DNA of 64,000 bases, taken from assembly GCA_032622095.1 (NCBI GenBank), contig CP136069.1, forward strand, positions 121,014,126-121,078,125, given 5' to 3'. Position 1 is the stretch's first letter; each line of letters starts with the position of its first letter. This document shows positions 35,901 to 47,232 of this stretch, one piece after another. Below the pieces are notes generated by a model, which worked only from the letters and a program-made list of their open reading frames with translations, made no database searches and was not told the origin of the DNA. The DNA is from Siphonodentalium dalli (Eukaryota; Mollusca; Scaphopoda; Gadilida; Siphonodentaliidae). The translations under genes were made by a program, and so were the position numbers.

Positions 35901-36663
35901 ACCTACCCTATATGTATGGGGTTGGGCAAACATTATCAACAGCTGGAAATTTCACGCCTGACACAACATTAGTTGGAAACACTACAACACATATATGTTG
36001 AATATATGCGTATATATATCAAACTTTCACGCTATGCATACAGCTAGTGATATCACTAGTAGATCGTAAACCGGTACAGATTAGCTGCCATAATATTACA
36101 CGGGACGCCCAATCATTGTCCCAGTTTAAGTGATTCAGTGATATATTCCAGTGAGTGGTGAAGCGATGGAGATTTATAGACTATTTATACTTGTAAAATA
36201 ATACATTCATAACAAACCGATGGTGTGCCTATTAAAGTTATGTGGAACACACCGGTAGGGTAGTCAAATAGAAATGGAGAATACTTTTGTTCAAAGTAGT
36301 TATTTTATAAATATTGTATCTAAATTGACAACATACACCATCATTCCTATATATTAATTAACTCTCGGTGACGAAATCGTTTGCCGTTTGTTCATCGCCA
36401 ATAGTTGCATCCAGAATTACAATTGAGCATAAGTCAGAAGATGTTTTCTATGGAGGTATATAGTATACGGTCGAGATGTTGGAATTTTTCGGCGATGTTA
36501 GTATAATGCTACATTCCTCCAGTTACCATAGCGCATGAGTACCAACTGGATCAGTTTCACTCACCCGAACAAATCCATAATATGTCTTTCTGAAACTTCA
36601 CGAGCGGTTGACCGAGCCCATGCACAATGGGGAAAGACTGTATTGCCTATATTGACAATTTAA
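35901..36663. other. No recognisable gene
   Basis: AT-rich with no motif that I can support. Confidence 0.3.
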
Positions 36664-37058
36664 TGGGGAGGTAAAGTAACCAATTTTAATGGGGGTTTCC
36701 ATGCAAATCTCCGCAGCAAAAGTTATATATGAAACAGTTGTCTGGGCACTAAAGTAGCCATATCATTAAACAGACATAACATTTAACTGGCGGCTGCACT
36801 TGGTAAATTGGCAATTTTTGCTATAAATTTGTGACTTTTTTTTCCTGGAATTACAACACTTGACCAATCAATATAAAATAAAGAAAATAAACCAACATTC
36901 AAATGAAATATATTCCAAGCTGACCTGCCATATTGATATGTATTGCTTTCAATACCCCACAAAGTCACGCATAGAAATATTTGCAACTCTGTAACTTTTG
37001 CTGCGGAGATTTGCATGGACATGCCCATTCAAAATTGATCACTTGACCTCCCTCCCCC
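36664..37058. mobile_element. TTAA-flanked element with roughly 65-bp terminal inverted repeats
   Basis: TTAA at 36,660-36,663 and 37,059-37,062 bound inverted ends. The left end begins TGGGGAGGTAAAGTAACCAA and the right end, read inward, GGGGGAGGGAGGTCAAGTGA. The inner CATGCAAATCTCCGCAGCAA is perfectly conserved in both arms. It is a Kolobok or piggyBac type by its target. No transposase frame. Confidence 0.75.
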
Positions 37059-37264
37059 TTAACGAATTGTTACATAATATATTGCCATTATTAGCCCAAG
37101 TAATCATAAATATTACTACAGTATAATCATATTAAATTAATTAATAAATTGATATGTGCGTGTGTAGACACACAACAATTTGTATTTAAAATGAAAATAT
37201 CCACACACACATCTGATAACAGCGATGGGTGGATGGTATTTGGAATATTCTACCATTTGTATTG

Positions 37265-38445
37265 CTATTTTATCAAATCATAACTCGAAAGAATAACAAA
37301 ATCAACATATATGGTCATGGCTGTGCTCGAGTGGTGGAATAAATGTCGTTTATCGACAAACAATGAAGCATAGGACCGATCATTTATTGGAGTTATATAT
37401 GTACCGCCATTAATTTTGTTACTGTATTTTTCACAAATATTATATAATTCCGACAACCCCGTACAACTCAGTGGGAGGCAATACCATGCCATCTGTGTGT
37501 GTAGGGCAAGTACAGTCGACACCGAATATAGTAAGACCATATGGTGACTCTGATAACAAATGAATCAATGCGTCTACGTATATCATGTAGTGCAAAGGTG
37601 AGAGAATAGTTCCTTGTCTGGCGCCCTGTTGTACATCGAACCAACGAGAATGTGTTTCATCATACTGGATACAACATTGGACAGTTTTGAGTAGTTGGTT
37701 TATCAGTTTAGAAGTCTGTCCTCGCATGCCACGTTTATGTATTTGTATAAGAGACCATCAACCCAGACAGTGTCAAATGCTTTCTAGACGTCTAAAAAGA
37801 AGCAGTATAATTTATGATTGCAATCGGAAGTGTAAGAAATGCATTCTCTCAAAAGGTATGCTGTCATTGTTGCGCTTACACTTTTTTGGAAACCATGATG
37901 TAACGGGTGTACCGAAAGAATGTTCGGTGCATATGATTCCAGTCGAGATTGCATAACTTTCTCAAATAATTTATACAATACAGACATTAGTGTTATTGCT
38001 CGATAGCTGTCAAATTCAGTTCTGGGCTTTGATCTTTTGATCCTTTGTACATTGTTACGATTATTGCGCGTTTCATTTGATTGGGTACATTTTGTGTGAG
38101 AAAGACTGACGTGAGTTATTCAGCGATTGTTTTCGTTAGTAGAGGGCTTCCATGAATAAGATGTTCATTTGTAATATTATCCCACCCGGCCGCTTTGTTT
38201 CGACTGAGAGAACGATAAATTGGTACAAGTTCCTTTCCGGTTACAGGGAACATAATGCGACGGTCAATTTCGCTCGTTTGGCTACATGAATATTCAGAAG
38301 ACTCACGCGAAACAAATGAGGTGATAAGATCAAAATGTTCAGAATTGAACTCATAGTGGTACAGGTGCGAGTATAGCTTTTCAAAGTAAGTTGCCCAGCC
38401 TTCTGAAACTTCCTAATCCGTGCGGAGGGTTTTTCCTTCATGACA
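37265..38445 (-). pseudogene. LINE reverse transcriptase, inverted 5' segment
   Basis: Minus-strand reading from about 38,445 leftward follows a reverse transcriptase with several frame shifts. It begins HEGKTLRTD...EGWATYFEKLYSHLY, then RRIMFPVTGKELVPIYRSLS, NKAAGWDNITNEHLIHGS and PLHHGFQKSVSATMTAYLL. It then passes SDCNHKLYCFFLDV and QGARQGTILSPLHYMIYVDA, ending near YNICEKYSNK. These correspond to the fingers and palm of CR1/Jockey-group enzymes. The position of the catalytic F/YADD motif reads TCPTHTDGMVL, so the catalytic Asp pair is lost. It adjoins the 3' part on the opposite strand at about 38,445. Confidence 0.8.
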
Positions 38446-39425
38446 GTAGATCGGGTTTCGATCCAGAAAATTTATTACGAGAAACCGGCTGGGATACACG
38501 TTCGAGCAGAAGAGAAAAAGCAAAACGTATTCAATTTTTCAAAATGCTTAAGCGAGACACGCCTCCTTACTTATATACACTTGTCCCTCCGGTATCTGGA
38601 AGCCAAAACCAATTACGACTTCAGACAAAAAGGTCCCCGTTTTCTTGCGACAAGATATGAAAATTCATTCCTACCAGCTACCGTAAAATATGGAATTGCA
38701 TTCCACCAGAAACGAAAAGTTGTGACTCAGTTTCAAAATTCAAGAGATACATGTATATCTCCAAAATCGCAATACTATACCGTCATATCGTCATACAACG
38801 TTTACAAGACCAAGTCAAATCTACATTGTCGTCTGAGAAGCTATTGCAGTAACTTGAAATATGACCTGTTTTGCAATCATCTAAATAATAATCCATTCTG
38901 CGATTGTGGGGAACTGGAGACCGCCGAACATTTTTACTTCATTGTCCGATTTACAAAACAGAGAGAGATAACTGTTTTGTGAGTCGTAATATGACATTAA
39001 ATGTGAACACTTTGCTTAATGGATCGATTAACTTAACGTACAGGGAAAATGCAGTCATTTTCATGTCACTCCAAAAGTTCATAGATAGGACCGAACGATT
39101 TAACTGAGTACCATCACTAACTGATATACATATCTCATCTAAAGTGTAGTGAAAACAAATAAGAGTGCTCTCCCATAAACGACTGCAACCTATGCAGTGC
39201 GGGGGAGGGGTGTCGGACATGCAGCGATCAGCCACGGATATGCTCGCAGGTGCATGTTTGTGGAGCTGACAATTCATCACTCGAGACCAAAACAAATCAT
39301 GAAGCAACTTTACATCGCTGTAATGGCCACGAATAGGCACAGACTTACCATCAGATCCCTTTATATCTTATGTCTTATTGTCTATGTTATAATTGTATTT
39401 ATGTGCCTGGTTGAGAAATAAAATA
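38446..39425 (+). pseudogene. LINE C-terminal domain and 3' end
   Basis: Two + frames make up one ancestral protein. The first is REKAKRIQFFKMLKRDTPPY. After a shift comes RYENSFLPATVKYGI, then LHCRLRSYCSNLKYDLFCNH and PFCDCGELETAEHFYFIV. The last is the Cys/His cluster typical of the C-terminus of many CR1/L2-like and related LINE proteins. The segment probably runs to the AATAAAATATTGTTTAC at about 39,418, which looks like the 3' end. Frame shifts make it inactive. A short related fragment lies at 20,800-20,875. Confidence 0.75.
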
Positions 39426-39536
39426 TTGTTTACACTAAACAGAAGTACACTCGGCGACTAAAGTAGTACGGACAGGATAGCTACTATAGTAGATCAATTC
39501 GGTTCAATCAAGTTCCTGCATGGCATCAACCCCAAC

Positions 39537-40152
39537 GGGTGTGACTAATTACCGCCCGGGACCGCCCGGGGACCGCCCGGGGACCGCCCGGGACCGCCCG
39601 GGCGGCGCCACGGGCCCGTGGACACAATATATCGACGGTATAACGTAGCGACATGCCACCTGAGGGCAACATAGAAAAATTTACTCGCTCGCTCGTCTCC
39701 GGCCGGTCATATTAACCCCACAAATGCCGATATTAGCTAAAAGAGCCTGGGTGATTACTGGTGTCTTCGTGTGTTTTCAGACAGATTATTTTGGTGATTC
39801 TCGGTAGTGCAATACACCTGAGTGTTAATTCCATGTATTGACTCGTTGACGCGTCCACGGCCGATGTTATTAACCCCTCAAATTCAGGTAAAATAGTGTA
39901 TACACAAAAGAACCTTGGAACCGGCCGGGACCGCCCGGGCGGCCCCATGGGCCCGTGGACACTATATCTCGACGTTATAACATAGCGACATACCCCACGA
40001 GGTCAACCTAGAAAATGTTATTTTTTCTATGTTGCCCTCAGGTGGCATGTCGCTACGTTATACCGTCGATATATTGTGTCTACGGGCCCGTGGGGCCGCC
40101 CGGGCGGTCCCGGGTGGTCCCGGGCGGTCTTGGGCGGTAATTAGTCACACCG
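39537..40152. mobile_element. GC-rich non-autonomous DNA transposon with exact 8-bp duplication
   Basis: ACCCCAAC occurs at 39,529-39,536 and 40,153-40,160, directly outside ends that read GGGTGTGACTAATTACCGCC and, from the other side, CGGTGTGACTAATTACCGCC. The terminal inverted repeats are about 130-145 bp. They contain a variable number of GGGACCGCCC-type units, a block around CGTGGACACAATATATCGAC, and CACCTGAGGGCAACATAG. A third, partial copy at about 39,925-40,018 faces the right end. An 8-bp duplication suggests hAT (P and Merlin are alternatives). No transposase coding. The GC content contrasts sharply with the AT-rich surroundings. Confidence 0.85.
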
Positions 40153-40160
40153 ACCCCAAC

Positions 40161-40689
40161 CAAGCTTTAAATACAATAGAGGGGATATATAGTGTTGTAC
40201 TGGGAAGTCATTTGTTCCTGGATATATTTAGGTGCTTTGAGTATGAGTACATTTTATCGCCTATACAGAACGAAAAATTAACGCAAAATCTGAGAATTAT
40301 GTCGTTTATTTGTATACATATGCATTTGAAATAGTTGTTATTGGCCTGAATAAAAAAAATTAGATCATTGGTTAGTCGCGTGGTTAAGTTAACTTATTGA
40401 TTTGTTGACGTTTAACCCCTTTATTAACATATCTTGTACACATGTTGTCAGCATTTTTGGTCAAAAGTGATGCCAATCGGAAGAAAATATAGTAGAAGAA
40501 AGGCAAATATCCTCGAGTACAGGCTTACACAATGTGATGCCGTTAGGCCGGAATTCTGCTCGATACAAAAACAAAATCAAACATGTCCTAAGCCAAGAAA
40601 TCACCCCGACATCACAGCTTTAGAACTTTAGAACTTGACACCGCGTAATGATGGAACGTTCCAACTGGTATCCATAAATCATTCCAAAA
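40161..40689. other. No recognisable gene
   Basis: AT-rich. The short + ORF at 40,434-40,631 has no recognisable motif. Confidence 0.3.
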
Positions 40690-41720
40690 ACATTCTCATA
40701 AAGTAAGTAAATACATAAATTCGACTTTGGTGTAAAACAACAAACTTCACACTAAATAATGCTTGGAAAATCAAACAATAAAAGAATTTGAACCAAATTT
40801 TAGAATGAAATTTCCAACTGCATGATGTCAATAGTGTCGGGCATGGAATATCCAACTGTTGAATTTCACTAGTCTAAGAAATTTCCATATGCAGCACTCC
40901 CCTGTACAAGACCGAATTGTCTGCACCTCACACTATTAGGGGTGTTGCTATAGGGATAGATCTCCGTTGATGGGAGATGGTCCATCTTGGAATTTCTAAG
41001 TGCACCTCTTGGACCAAAACCACATTCCCAACTTCATTAAATTCATTTGCACCGCACTCATCGTGGGTTGAAATGTCACAAACCGGCACGTCGAACTCCC
41101 CAATTATTGGAAACTTAGGGTATTTTCAACTGATTGCAATATGAATCCAAATATTAACCGATTGTTGGATTATATACAGTTTTTTTAAAAATCGCACAAA
41201 ATATTGGTTGCCGAAAAACAAACTATCAGAATATTTTCAATTTATTTTATGTCTAAAATTTTCAACTAATGTAAAATCAGGCATGGAATTTGCAACTATA
41301 CTGAAGAGTTTGGCTAAAGTTGGGATGGAGTGTTTGATAACCATAACCCCACGTCCATGAACTCAAGATTTTTCAACCTAGCGTACCTGTGGCTGGACAT
41401 TTTCCAACTACGTAAATGCCATTTCAGTCCAACAAATACATCTGAAAGTAGTGGAATATTATATTAGTATTGACACCGAAGTCGAATATTTCCCTTCTTC
41501 TGGTCAAATTATTTCAAACCATATATATATAGAGAGCGTTTGATTAGAATTCGCAATATTTGGAAGGTTTCAGGTACCAGTCGGAACTTCCAACCAATAA
41601 CTTATTGGGTGCATGGGCAGTGAACATAGAAGCTCTCTGACTTGAACATTTCGGTCTGGGCTGCAGTTAAATAGTCTAAATGGTCACCATTATTACCATT
41701 CTCATACATGTAGCTACGCC
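40690..41720. mobile_element. TTGGAAATTnCAACT-rich hAT-like family sequence
   Basis: Many copies of GGAAATTTCCAACTG/TGGAATATCCAACTG-like words and GTCGGGCATGGAAT place this in the same family as 42,688-43,850. The right end may be near GCTACGCCCCCGTTAG (41,712). Ends and target duplication were not resolved. Confidence 0.45.
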
Positions 41721-42084
41721 CCCGTTAGATATTCTTTCAATTATTTCACGACATTGCCGGATTTCTTTAATTACCTTCTATGTTATGTTGTTATAAGAAA
41801 CAGGCGAAAGCTATAGGCGAAACATCGCCCATGTGAAATTGGTTATAACGAGGACGCAGTTGATTGGCGAAGATTAATTGGCTCCACGTTGAGCAACGCA
41901 TCGCGTAATATTGCGGCGGCATGCCGTTGCCGCGCGACGTTAGGTGGGATCAAACCTTAAACGCCATCGCGCTAAAGCGTTAAACTCAATTTTATTAAAA
42001 AGTTGAAAAGTGCCTATAAATTTGTATTGCACCGGCGAGTGATTTCAGTGTATATAATATATAAATATCTCGTTCATGCATATT
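41721..42084. other. No recognisable gene
   Basis: Nothing supported; a CGCG-rich patch lies near 41,910-41,940. Confidence 0.3.
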
Positions 42085-42239
42085 TAAGAAATAACTCTTG
42101 TATCGATTAGGCTTATGCAGTTATAACCGAAAAGTTTGAAGATAAATTGCATAACGCGCGTAGCGTAATTATAGAAATTTTATCTTCAAACTTTTCGCTT
42201 ATAACTCACAACCTTAATCGAAACAAGAGTTATTTCTTA
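42085..42239. mobile_element. Palindromic MITE (155 bp)
   Basis: TAAGAAATAACTCTTG...ACCGAAAAGTTTGAAGATAA pairs with TTATCTTCAAACTTTTCGCT...CAAGAGTTATTTCTTA. The centre is CG-rich (ACGCGCG). Superfamily not assigned. Confidence 0.75.
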
Positions 42240-42679
42240 TAATATAATACGTCATTCCACAAGATAAACACATAAGTAGAAGGTATAGGTACAAAAGGAG
42301 CGTAAACCTTTGAGATTATTGACGACGAAAAAGACGCTCCCAAAGTTCAATTATGTCAATCAAACATCCAATTATCAAGTGATCAAATGTTCACTCCACT
42401 GTGACAGCAGGTCTTCCAGAAATATTTCGCCTGTATATTGTGACATGAGTTGTTAGTTATGAAACTTCATTTCTTGAAACTGTTAGCTGGATATGCTGGA
42501 TCGAGTCTTGTTGATTTTTCTAGTTACTTATGCACCTACGTATATTGGTGGGCAATTAGCAGTAAATTTAATGACAGCATAGTACTGCCTTAAGGATTTT
42601 TGAAGCAGCATCGGAATCCCGTTTATATTGCAGAAAGTATCGAATAGTTTTCATGTACATTTTAGGCACGCGATATATA
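42240..42679. other. No recognisable gene
   Basis: Nothing that I can name. Confidence 0.3.
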
Positions 42680-42687
42680 CATGTAGT

Positions 42688-43850
42688 CAGGGATGTGGCT
42701 AGATGGTCTCCGCTGGGGGGGGGGGGTGTCCACCTTGGGAATTTCCAACTGCACCCCCCCCCCCCCTTGAGTCGGAATCACACCAACACAACTTTTTGCA
42801 TAATTCCATTTGCACCCCCCCCCCCCCCATTGAGTCGGAATCGCACCAACACTATTTTTGCATAATTCCATTTGCACCCCCCTTGTACCTCATGCTCAGG
42901 CCTAATTTCCTATATATTCATAAGCCATGCTTCTATTTTCCCAGTATGAGAACATTAAGATATTTTAACCTGAAAATTGCCCAAAAAAAAAATCAACTAG
43001 TGATCTAATTCCAGACAAATGCACACAGCTACCGACAACAGACCAGGGAACACCAGGCCGACCATGGTTGTTTGGCCCGGTGTGAGAAAATTTTGAAAAC
43101 TATATACAAGAAAATCGCAAATCCTAGCATCTAGACTGGCCTCAACTGAAGCTTTCCTAGTGTTGGGAATTTCAAACCTCATGCTCCCCCTCAGGTTGGA
43201 AAATTCTTCAACTGATGACCATTTATGGCTACAAGTTTGACCAAATGTAGTAAAATATTGTTTTGCTAAACTAATTAGCAGTTTTGTATTGGCCATGTGG
43301 ATGGGCCAATGACACACCGGGCCGACCATTGTTTGGCCCGGTGTGCGAAAATTTTGAAATCTGAACAAGAAAATCGCAAAATCCTAACATCTAGACTAGC
43401 CACAGGCCTTCCTACTGTTTGGAATTGTCATATGTTGGAAATTTCAAACCCTACACCCCCACTTAGGTTGGAAAATTTCCAACTGATGACAATTCCAATG
43501 ACAATGTTGACCAATTGTATTACAATATTGTTTTCTTAAATTAACTAGAAGTTTTTGACTGGCCACGGGGGAGGGACCAGGACACAAGCTTTCCAAGTGT
43601 TGGAAATTTCCAACTGATGTCCATTTCTGTCAAAATATTTGACCAAAAATAGGAACATATGCAAATATTGGTCGAAAAACAATAAATTCCCCCCAATAAA
43701 TTGTTTTATAATCAAACTACAAGAACATTTTCAACCTATTGTTGGTGTGAAATTTCGTTGTGGCAGGTATGAAATTTCCAACTATTGGAAATATAGCTCT
43801 CTGCTGGGGGGGATGAGACACCCCCACACCCCCATCTAGCCACATCCCTG
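42688..43850. mobile_element. Non-autonomous hAT element with exact 8-bp duplication
   Basis: The ends CAGGGATGTGGCTAGATGG and CCATCTAGCCACATCCCTG are perfect inverted repeats of 19 bp. CATGTAGT at 42,680-42,687 and 43,851-43,858 is an exact 8-bp target duplication, as hAT elements make. CAGGG(A)TG termini are also typical of hAT. The 1,163-bp interior carries C/G homopolymers and repeated TTGGAAATTTCCAACTGATG words, plus an internal direct repeat (GGCCGACCATnGTTTGGCCC near 43,057 and 43,320). No transposase remains. Confidence 0.92.
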
Positions 43851-43858
43851 CATGTAGT

Positions 43859-44865
43859 CGTGGTAAGACAGCACGGTGCTGCTATGAGCGCTGTCATTTC
43901 AATATCAGAAGTAATCAGAAATAACTTTAATTGCTAAATTTGTGACAATGGGTTTATAGTATTATATGGAATTGGCAGCTTACGATTAAATTATATTAAT
44001 ATATTTTTATCACACGAACATGACAAAATCCTGCAATTACTCAATGCTAAATTTGAGGCCCGCAAATCATTAGCCGTTTTGGGTTCTGTTGTTTTTGTGA
44101 CATCAAGCAATAATTACCTGAAAACGATCCTATATTTTCCAGATTAGGTTTGAGTATAAGTTATCCATAATCCCAAGCGTTTCAAGTCAAGAATCACACG
44201 TTCATATATTGGCCATGGAAGTAAAATCCTTGGGAAACATCACAAAATGTTCGAGGAAGATAATCAGCCATTAATTTGTTTTATTTTGTTTGCATCACAC
44301 GCCAGCTGGTGGTGATTGATATATCTTATAATGAAAATTAATTTAACTCCAGAAAAAAAGTAATTCGATTAATCCACGGTAGAAAACGACACGCAGGTAA
44401 AATGCCAGTGGGTAACTGGAGATTGAATGTAAGCGAGTTACAGTGTTACCAGTATTTAAAAGATATTTGTATCTGGTAGCTAATTAGTATCCACAGGAAG
44501 AGTTTACCTGGTCCTCGTGCGTACAGCGTTAACAGAAACACTCGATAAAACGCGAGGTTAGGACCAGAAACATTATCCCGCAATATCGCTGAACATGGTC
44601 TCTAATTGGAAAGCGTGTACAGACAGCGTTTGATTACACTTCGTAGATTTGATAAAAAAAAAATCGCATCCATTCTCGTTCTGGACGAGACTCATTTCGT
44701 TCAAAAGCTTGATGAATAAAGCACTGGTGTGGATAGGGCCCTAAGCGATGACTGTTTAGGAACTTAGGGTACGTTAATTCACACAGATGAAATAAATGCC
44801 TGACAGTCACACGGTGAGATTGTGTAATTGTCTAATTCTTTAAGAATTTGTCTAAACTCCCTTTC
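43859..44865. other. No recognisable gene
   Basis: AT-rich; no ORF or repeat that I can support. Confidence 0.3.
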
Positions 44866-45118
44866 ACGGCGGGAGCTGCGCTGGTGCCGCACTAAAGATC
44901 CCGTGCCAGTGCATTCTTTTACATATGTGAGTTTCCCATAGAGAGCCTAGCATGAATTAGATAATGCACTGGATTACAAGGTGAATGTAAATATTGCTGG
45001 GCCATTGTATTCTCTTATATATGCGATGCTCCATATGTGAGACTCGTATATATAAGAGAATGCACTGGCACATGGTTTACGCAAATTTTCAGGAAGCTCC
45101 AGTTCATGAAAGGGTTAA
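44866..45118. mobile_element. Degraded piggyBac-like MITE with hairpins
   Basis: CCCTTTCAnGnnnnGGGAGCT at the left resembles, in inverse, the right end AGCTCC...TTCATGAAAGGG, which is followed by TTAA (45,115-45,118). The left TTAA has mutated. Inside are two hairpins with GTGCCAGTGCATTCTnTTA and GAGAATGCACTGGCAC arms, the same design as 34,121-34,512 but diverged. Confidence 0.6.
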
Positions 45119-45529
45119 GGTATTCCACAAATGAAATTTTCCCGCAAATATCCTTGTAGATATCTGGGAAGAATCAATCGGACAAACACACAACAAACAA
45201 AAGACACATGACATCTAAAATAATCACCACGAGGCCTGCATTAGATAGCCATCTGGGAAGAATTTCAAATAAATCTTCCTGGCAAATTTGTCCAGCTATG
45301 CATGTGAACACAGCCTGTCTTGTTACCGCCACGCCAGTGGGTGTACACTGGTGTAGAGTTTCTTATGTTTGAGCGGACGATCGATAATCCTCTGGGCGAA
45401 TATATTATGGTTAGCTATTTCGTACTTGAGATAAACCGTTCCGATATTGACGATAGTCCAACAAAGATTAGCACATGTGTTCACGTCACCGGTGTAATTG
45501 TGGAGACATGTTTCTATTATGAAGGTTCG
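45119..45529. other. No recognisable gene
   Basis: Nothing supported apart from an incidental reading frame on +. Confidence 0.3.
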
Positions 45530-46320
45530 CTATCCAGAAGGTCCACTATTCCGAAGGTTCTCTATTCTGAATACTTGCTATTTCGAAGGTTCACTATTCT
45601 GAAGGTTCGCTATTCCGAAGGTTCTCCATTCCGAAGGTTTTTGTTATTTTTGGGTTAATTCTATATTCTAAAGTATTGAGAGGGTTCATTATCACGAAGA
45701 TTCCTTTTATGGAGTGTGTGCTCACATCCGAACTGATCCTGCGCGCACACCGATACAGATACAGGAGGAAACAACTTAGAACATTAAATGTGATTTTGTT
45801 TTGTTTTCGCGGGTTTTCTTGAGATTTAATGTGATTACCTGGGCCCATACCTTTGAATTCTTGGCATATAATATGAATGTTGTGGTATATATGGACCATC
45901 CAGCATTGGGACACGACACAGGTACAGCTGACTTACGTGCTGTTCTGTGCGGGCTCCAATTTGGGGTTCAATATTATAAGGGCCAAATTTAGAATTTTAT
46001 GGGCCCATACCTTTGAACTCTGGACATAAAATATGAATATTGGGGGGCATTTCTCTACTCCGAAGGTTCACTATCCCGAAGGTACACTATTCCAAAATTT
46101 CTCTGAATGTTCGCTATTCCGAAGGTTCACCAATCCGAAGGTTCGTTATTCCAAAGGTTCTCTATTCTAATGGTTTTTGTTATTTTAAGGTTAATTCAGC
46201 TTCTAATGTATTGAGAGGGTTCATTATCACGAAGATTCTTTTTATGAAGGAAATAACTTAAAACATTAAATGTGTTTTTGTTTTGTTTTCGCGGGGTTTC
46301 TTGAGTTTAATGTCATTACG
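45530..46320 (+). repeat. Duplicated block with 15-bp tandem repeats
   Basis: TTCGCTATTCCGAAGG-type 15-mers form arrays at about 45,525-45,645 and 46,055-46,170. The sequence after each array is also shared: TGAGAGGGTTCATTATCACG recurs 535 bp apart (45,677 and 46,212), and ACATTAAATGTG about 482 bp apart. A further internal repeat is GGGCCCATACCTTTGAA at about 45,840 and 46,000. I read this as a segmental tandem duplication with later indels. Confidence 0.8.
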
Positions 46321-46780
46321 TATGACCTTATTTCTCATTACATATTCACGCCAAGCAGCCCACATAATTGCTATGTTCCCTGCGATGTAATGTCATTACG
46401 TGTGACCTAATATCTCAATAATCTGAAACAAGAGTACGCCTGCTAAAGGCGAATTATTACAGTGGGACTATAATGCTCAATGAATGCTGGAGGCTATAAC
46501 AAACTGCGCAGCAGGATATCGCTGAATAGACGAGTATGAGATGAGCCTAACTGCAATTGTGACTTTGTTTAAAGGCCCACTTAATTTTGGAGTCATTCAT
46601 TTTTGTTATAGTATATACGGTTTTAATAACAATTTATGCCATAAAATTTGAATAAAATACTCTGATTCATCACCATTTGAAACGCAGAATACTTCTATCT
46701 CCTAGTTTGAAACACATTTTAAAAAACCGCGACAAGTCGTGCGTCGTATATCTAGCAATTAGCAACTAACATGTCCTCTT
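46321..46780. other. No recognisable gene
   Basis: A short repeated phrase (TGTCATTACGTnTGACCT at about 46,310 and 46,390); nothing else. Confidence 0.35.
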
Positions 46781-47232
46781 CGACTTTCCATAGATTTCAA
46801 CGTAATTTGATACTTAGTGGTATTTGTGTCCGGGAAGTGTTTGGACGGGTCAAATCGTGACCCCGACCTGACCTTGACCTTTAAAATTGTCAATGCAACT
46901 TCAATTTGGGTAAAACGGACGAATTTCGGCGAAATTTGATACCTAGGGATACTTTTGTCCGGGGAGTGTTTTGAATGGGTCAAATCCTGACATCGGAGTG
47001 ACCTTGACCTTCAATGTGGTCAATCAAAGGTCAAATCTGGTAAAACGGATGGATTTCGACGAAATTTGATACCTATGGGTACTTTTGTCGGGGAAGTGTT
47101 TTGGACGGGTCAAATCATGACCCTGACCTGACCTTGACTTTAGAAATAGTCAATTCAAGGTCAAATCGCGCCTTTCTCCGGAAATCTGATGGGGAAACAG
47201 CCCGGACGAAGTCGGGCCCATCAGCTTGTGTA
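46781..47232 (+). mobile_element. Helitron-like element with three core repeats
   Basis: About three direct copies of a roughly 130-135-bp core run in tandem, with the themes GACGAAATTTGATACCTA, GGGTACTTTTGTCCGGGAAG and TGACCTTGACCTTnAAA. After the last copy, AGCCCGGACGAAGTCGGGC forms a hairpin about 8 nt before CTTG, a one-base variant of the expected CTAG. Internal core repeats upstream of a hairpin terminus resemble pearl and DINE-1 type elements. The 5' end was not resolved. Confidence 0.6.

Noticed and set aside
39537-40152. CpG island or promoter at the GC-rich block
   Set aside because: The GC-rich sequence is confined to the inverted terminal repeats of a transposon with an exact target duplication.
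42653-43008. Proline-rich ORFs around the C runs
   Set aside because: Low-complexity homopolymers inside a non-autonomous hAT element create the proline stretches.
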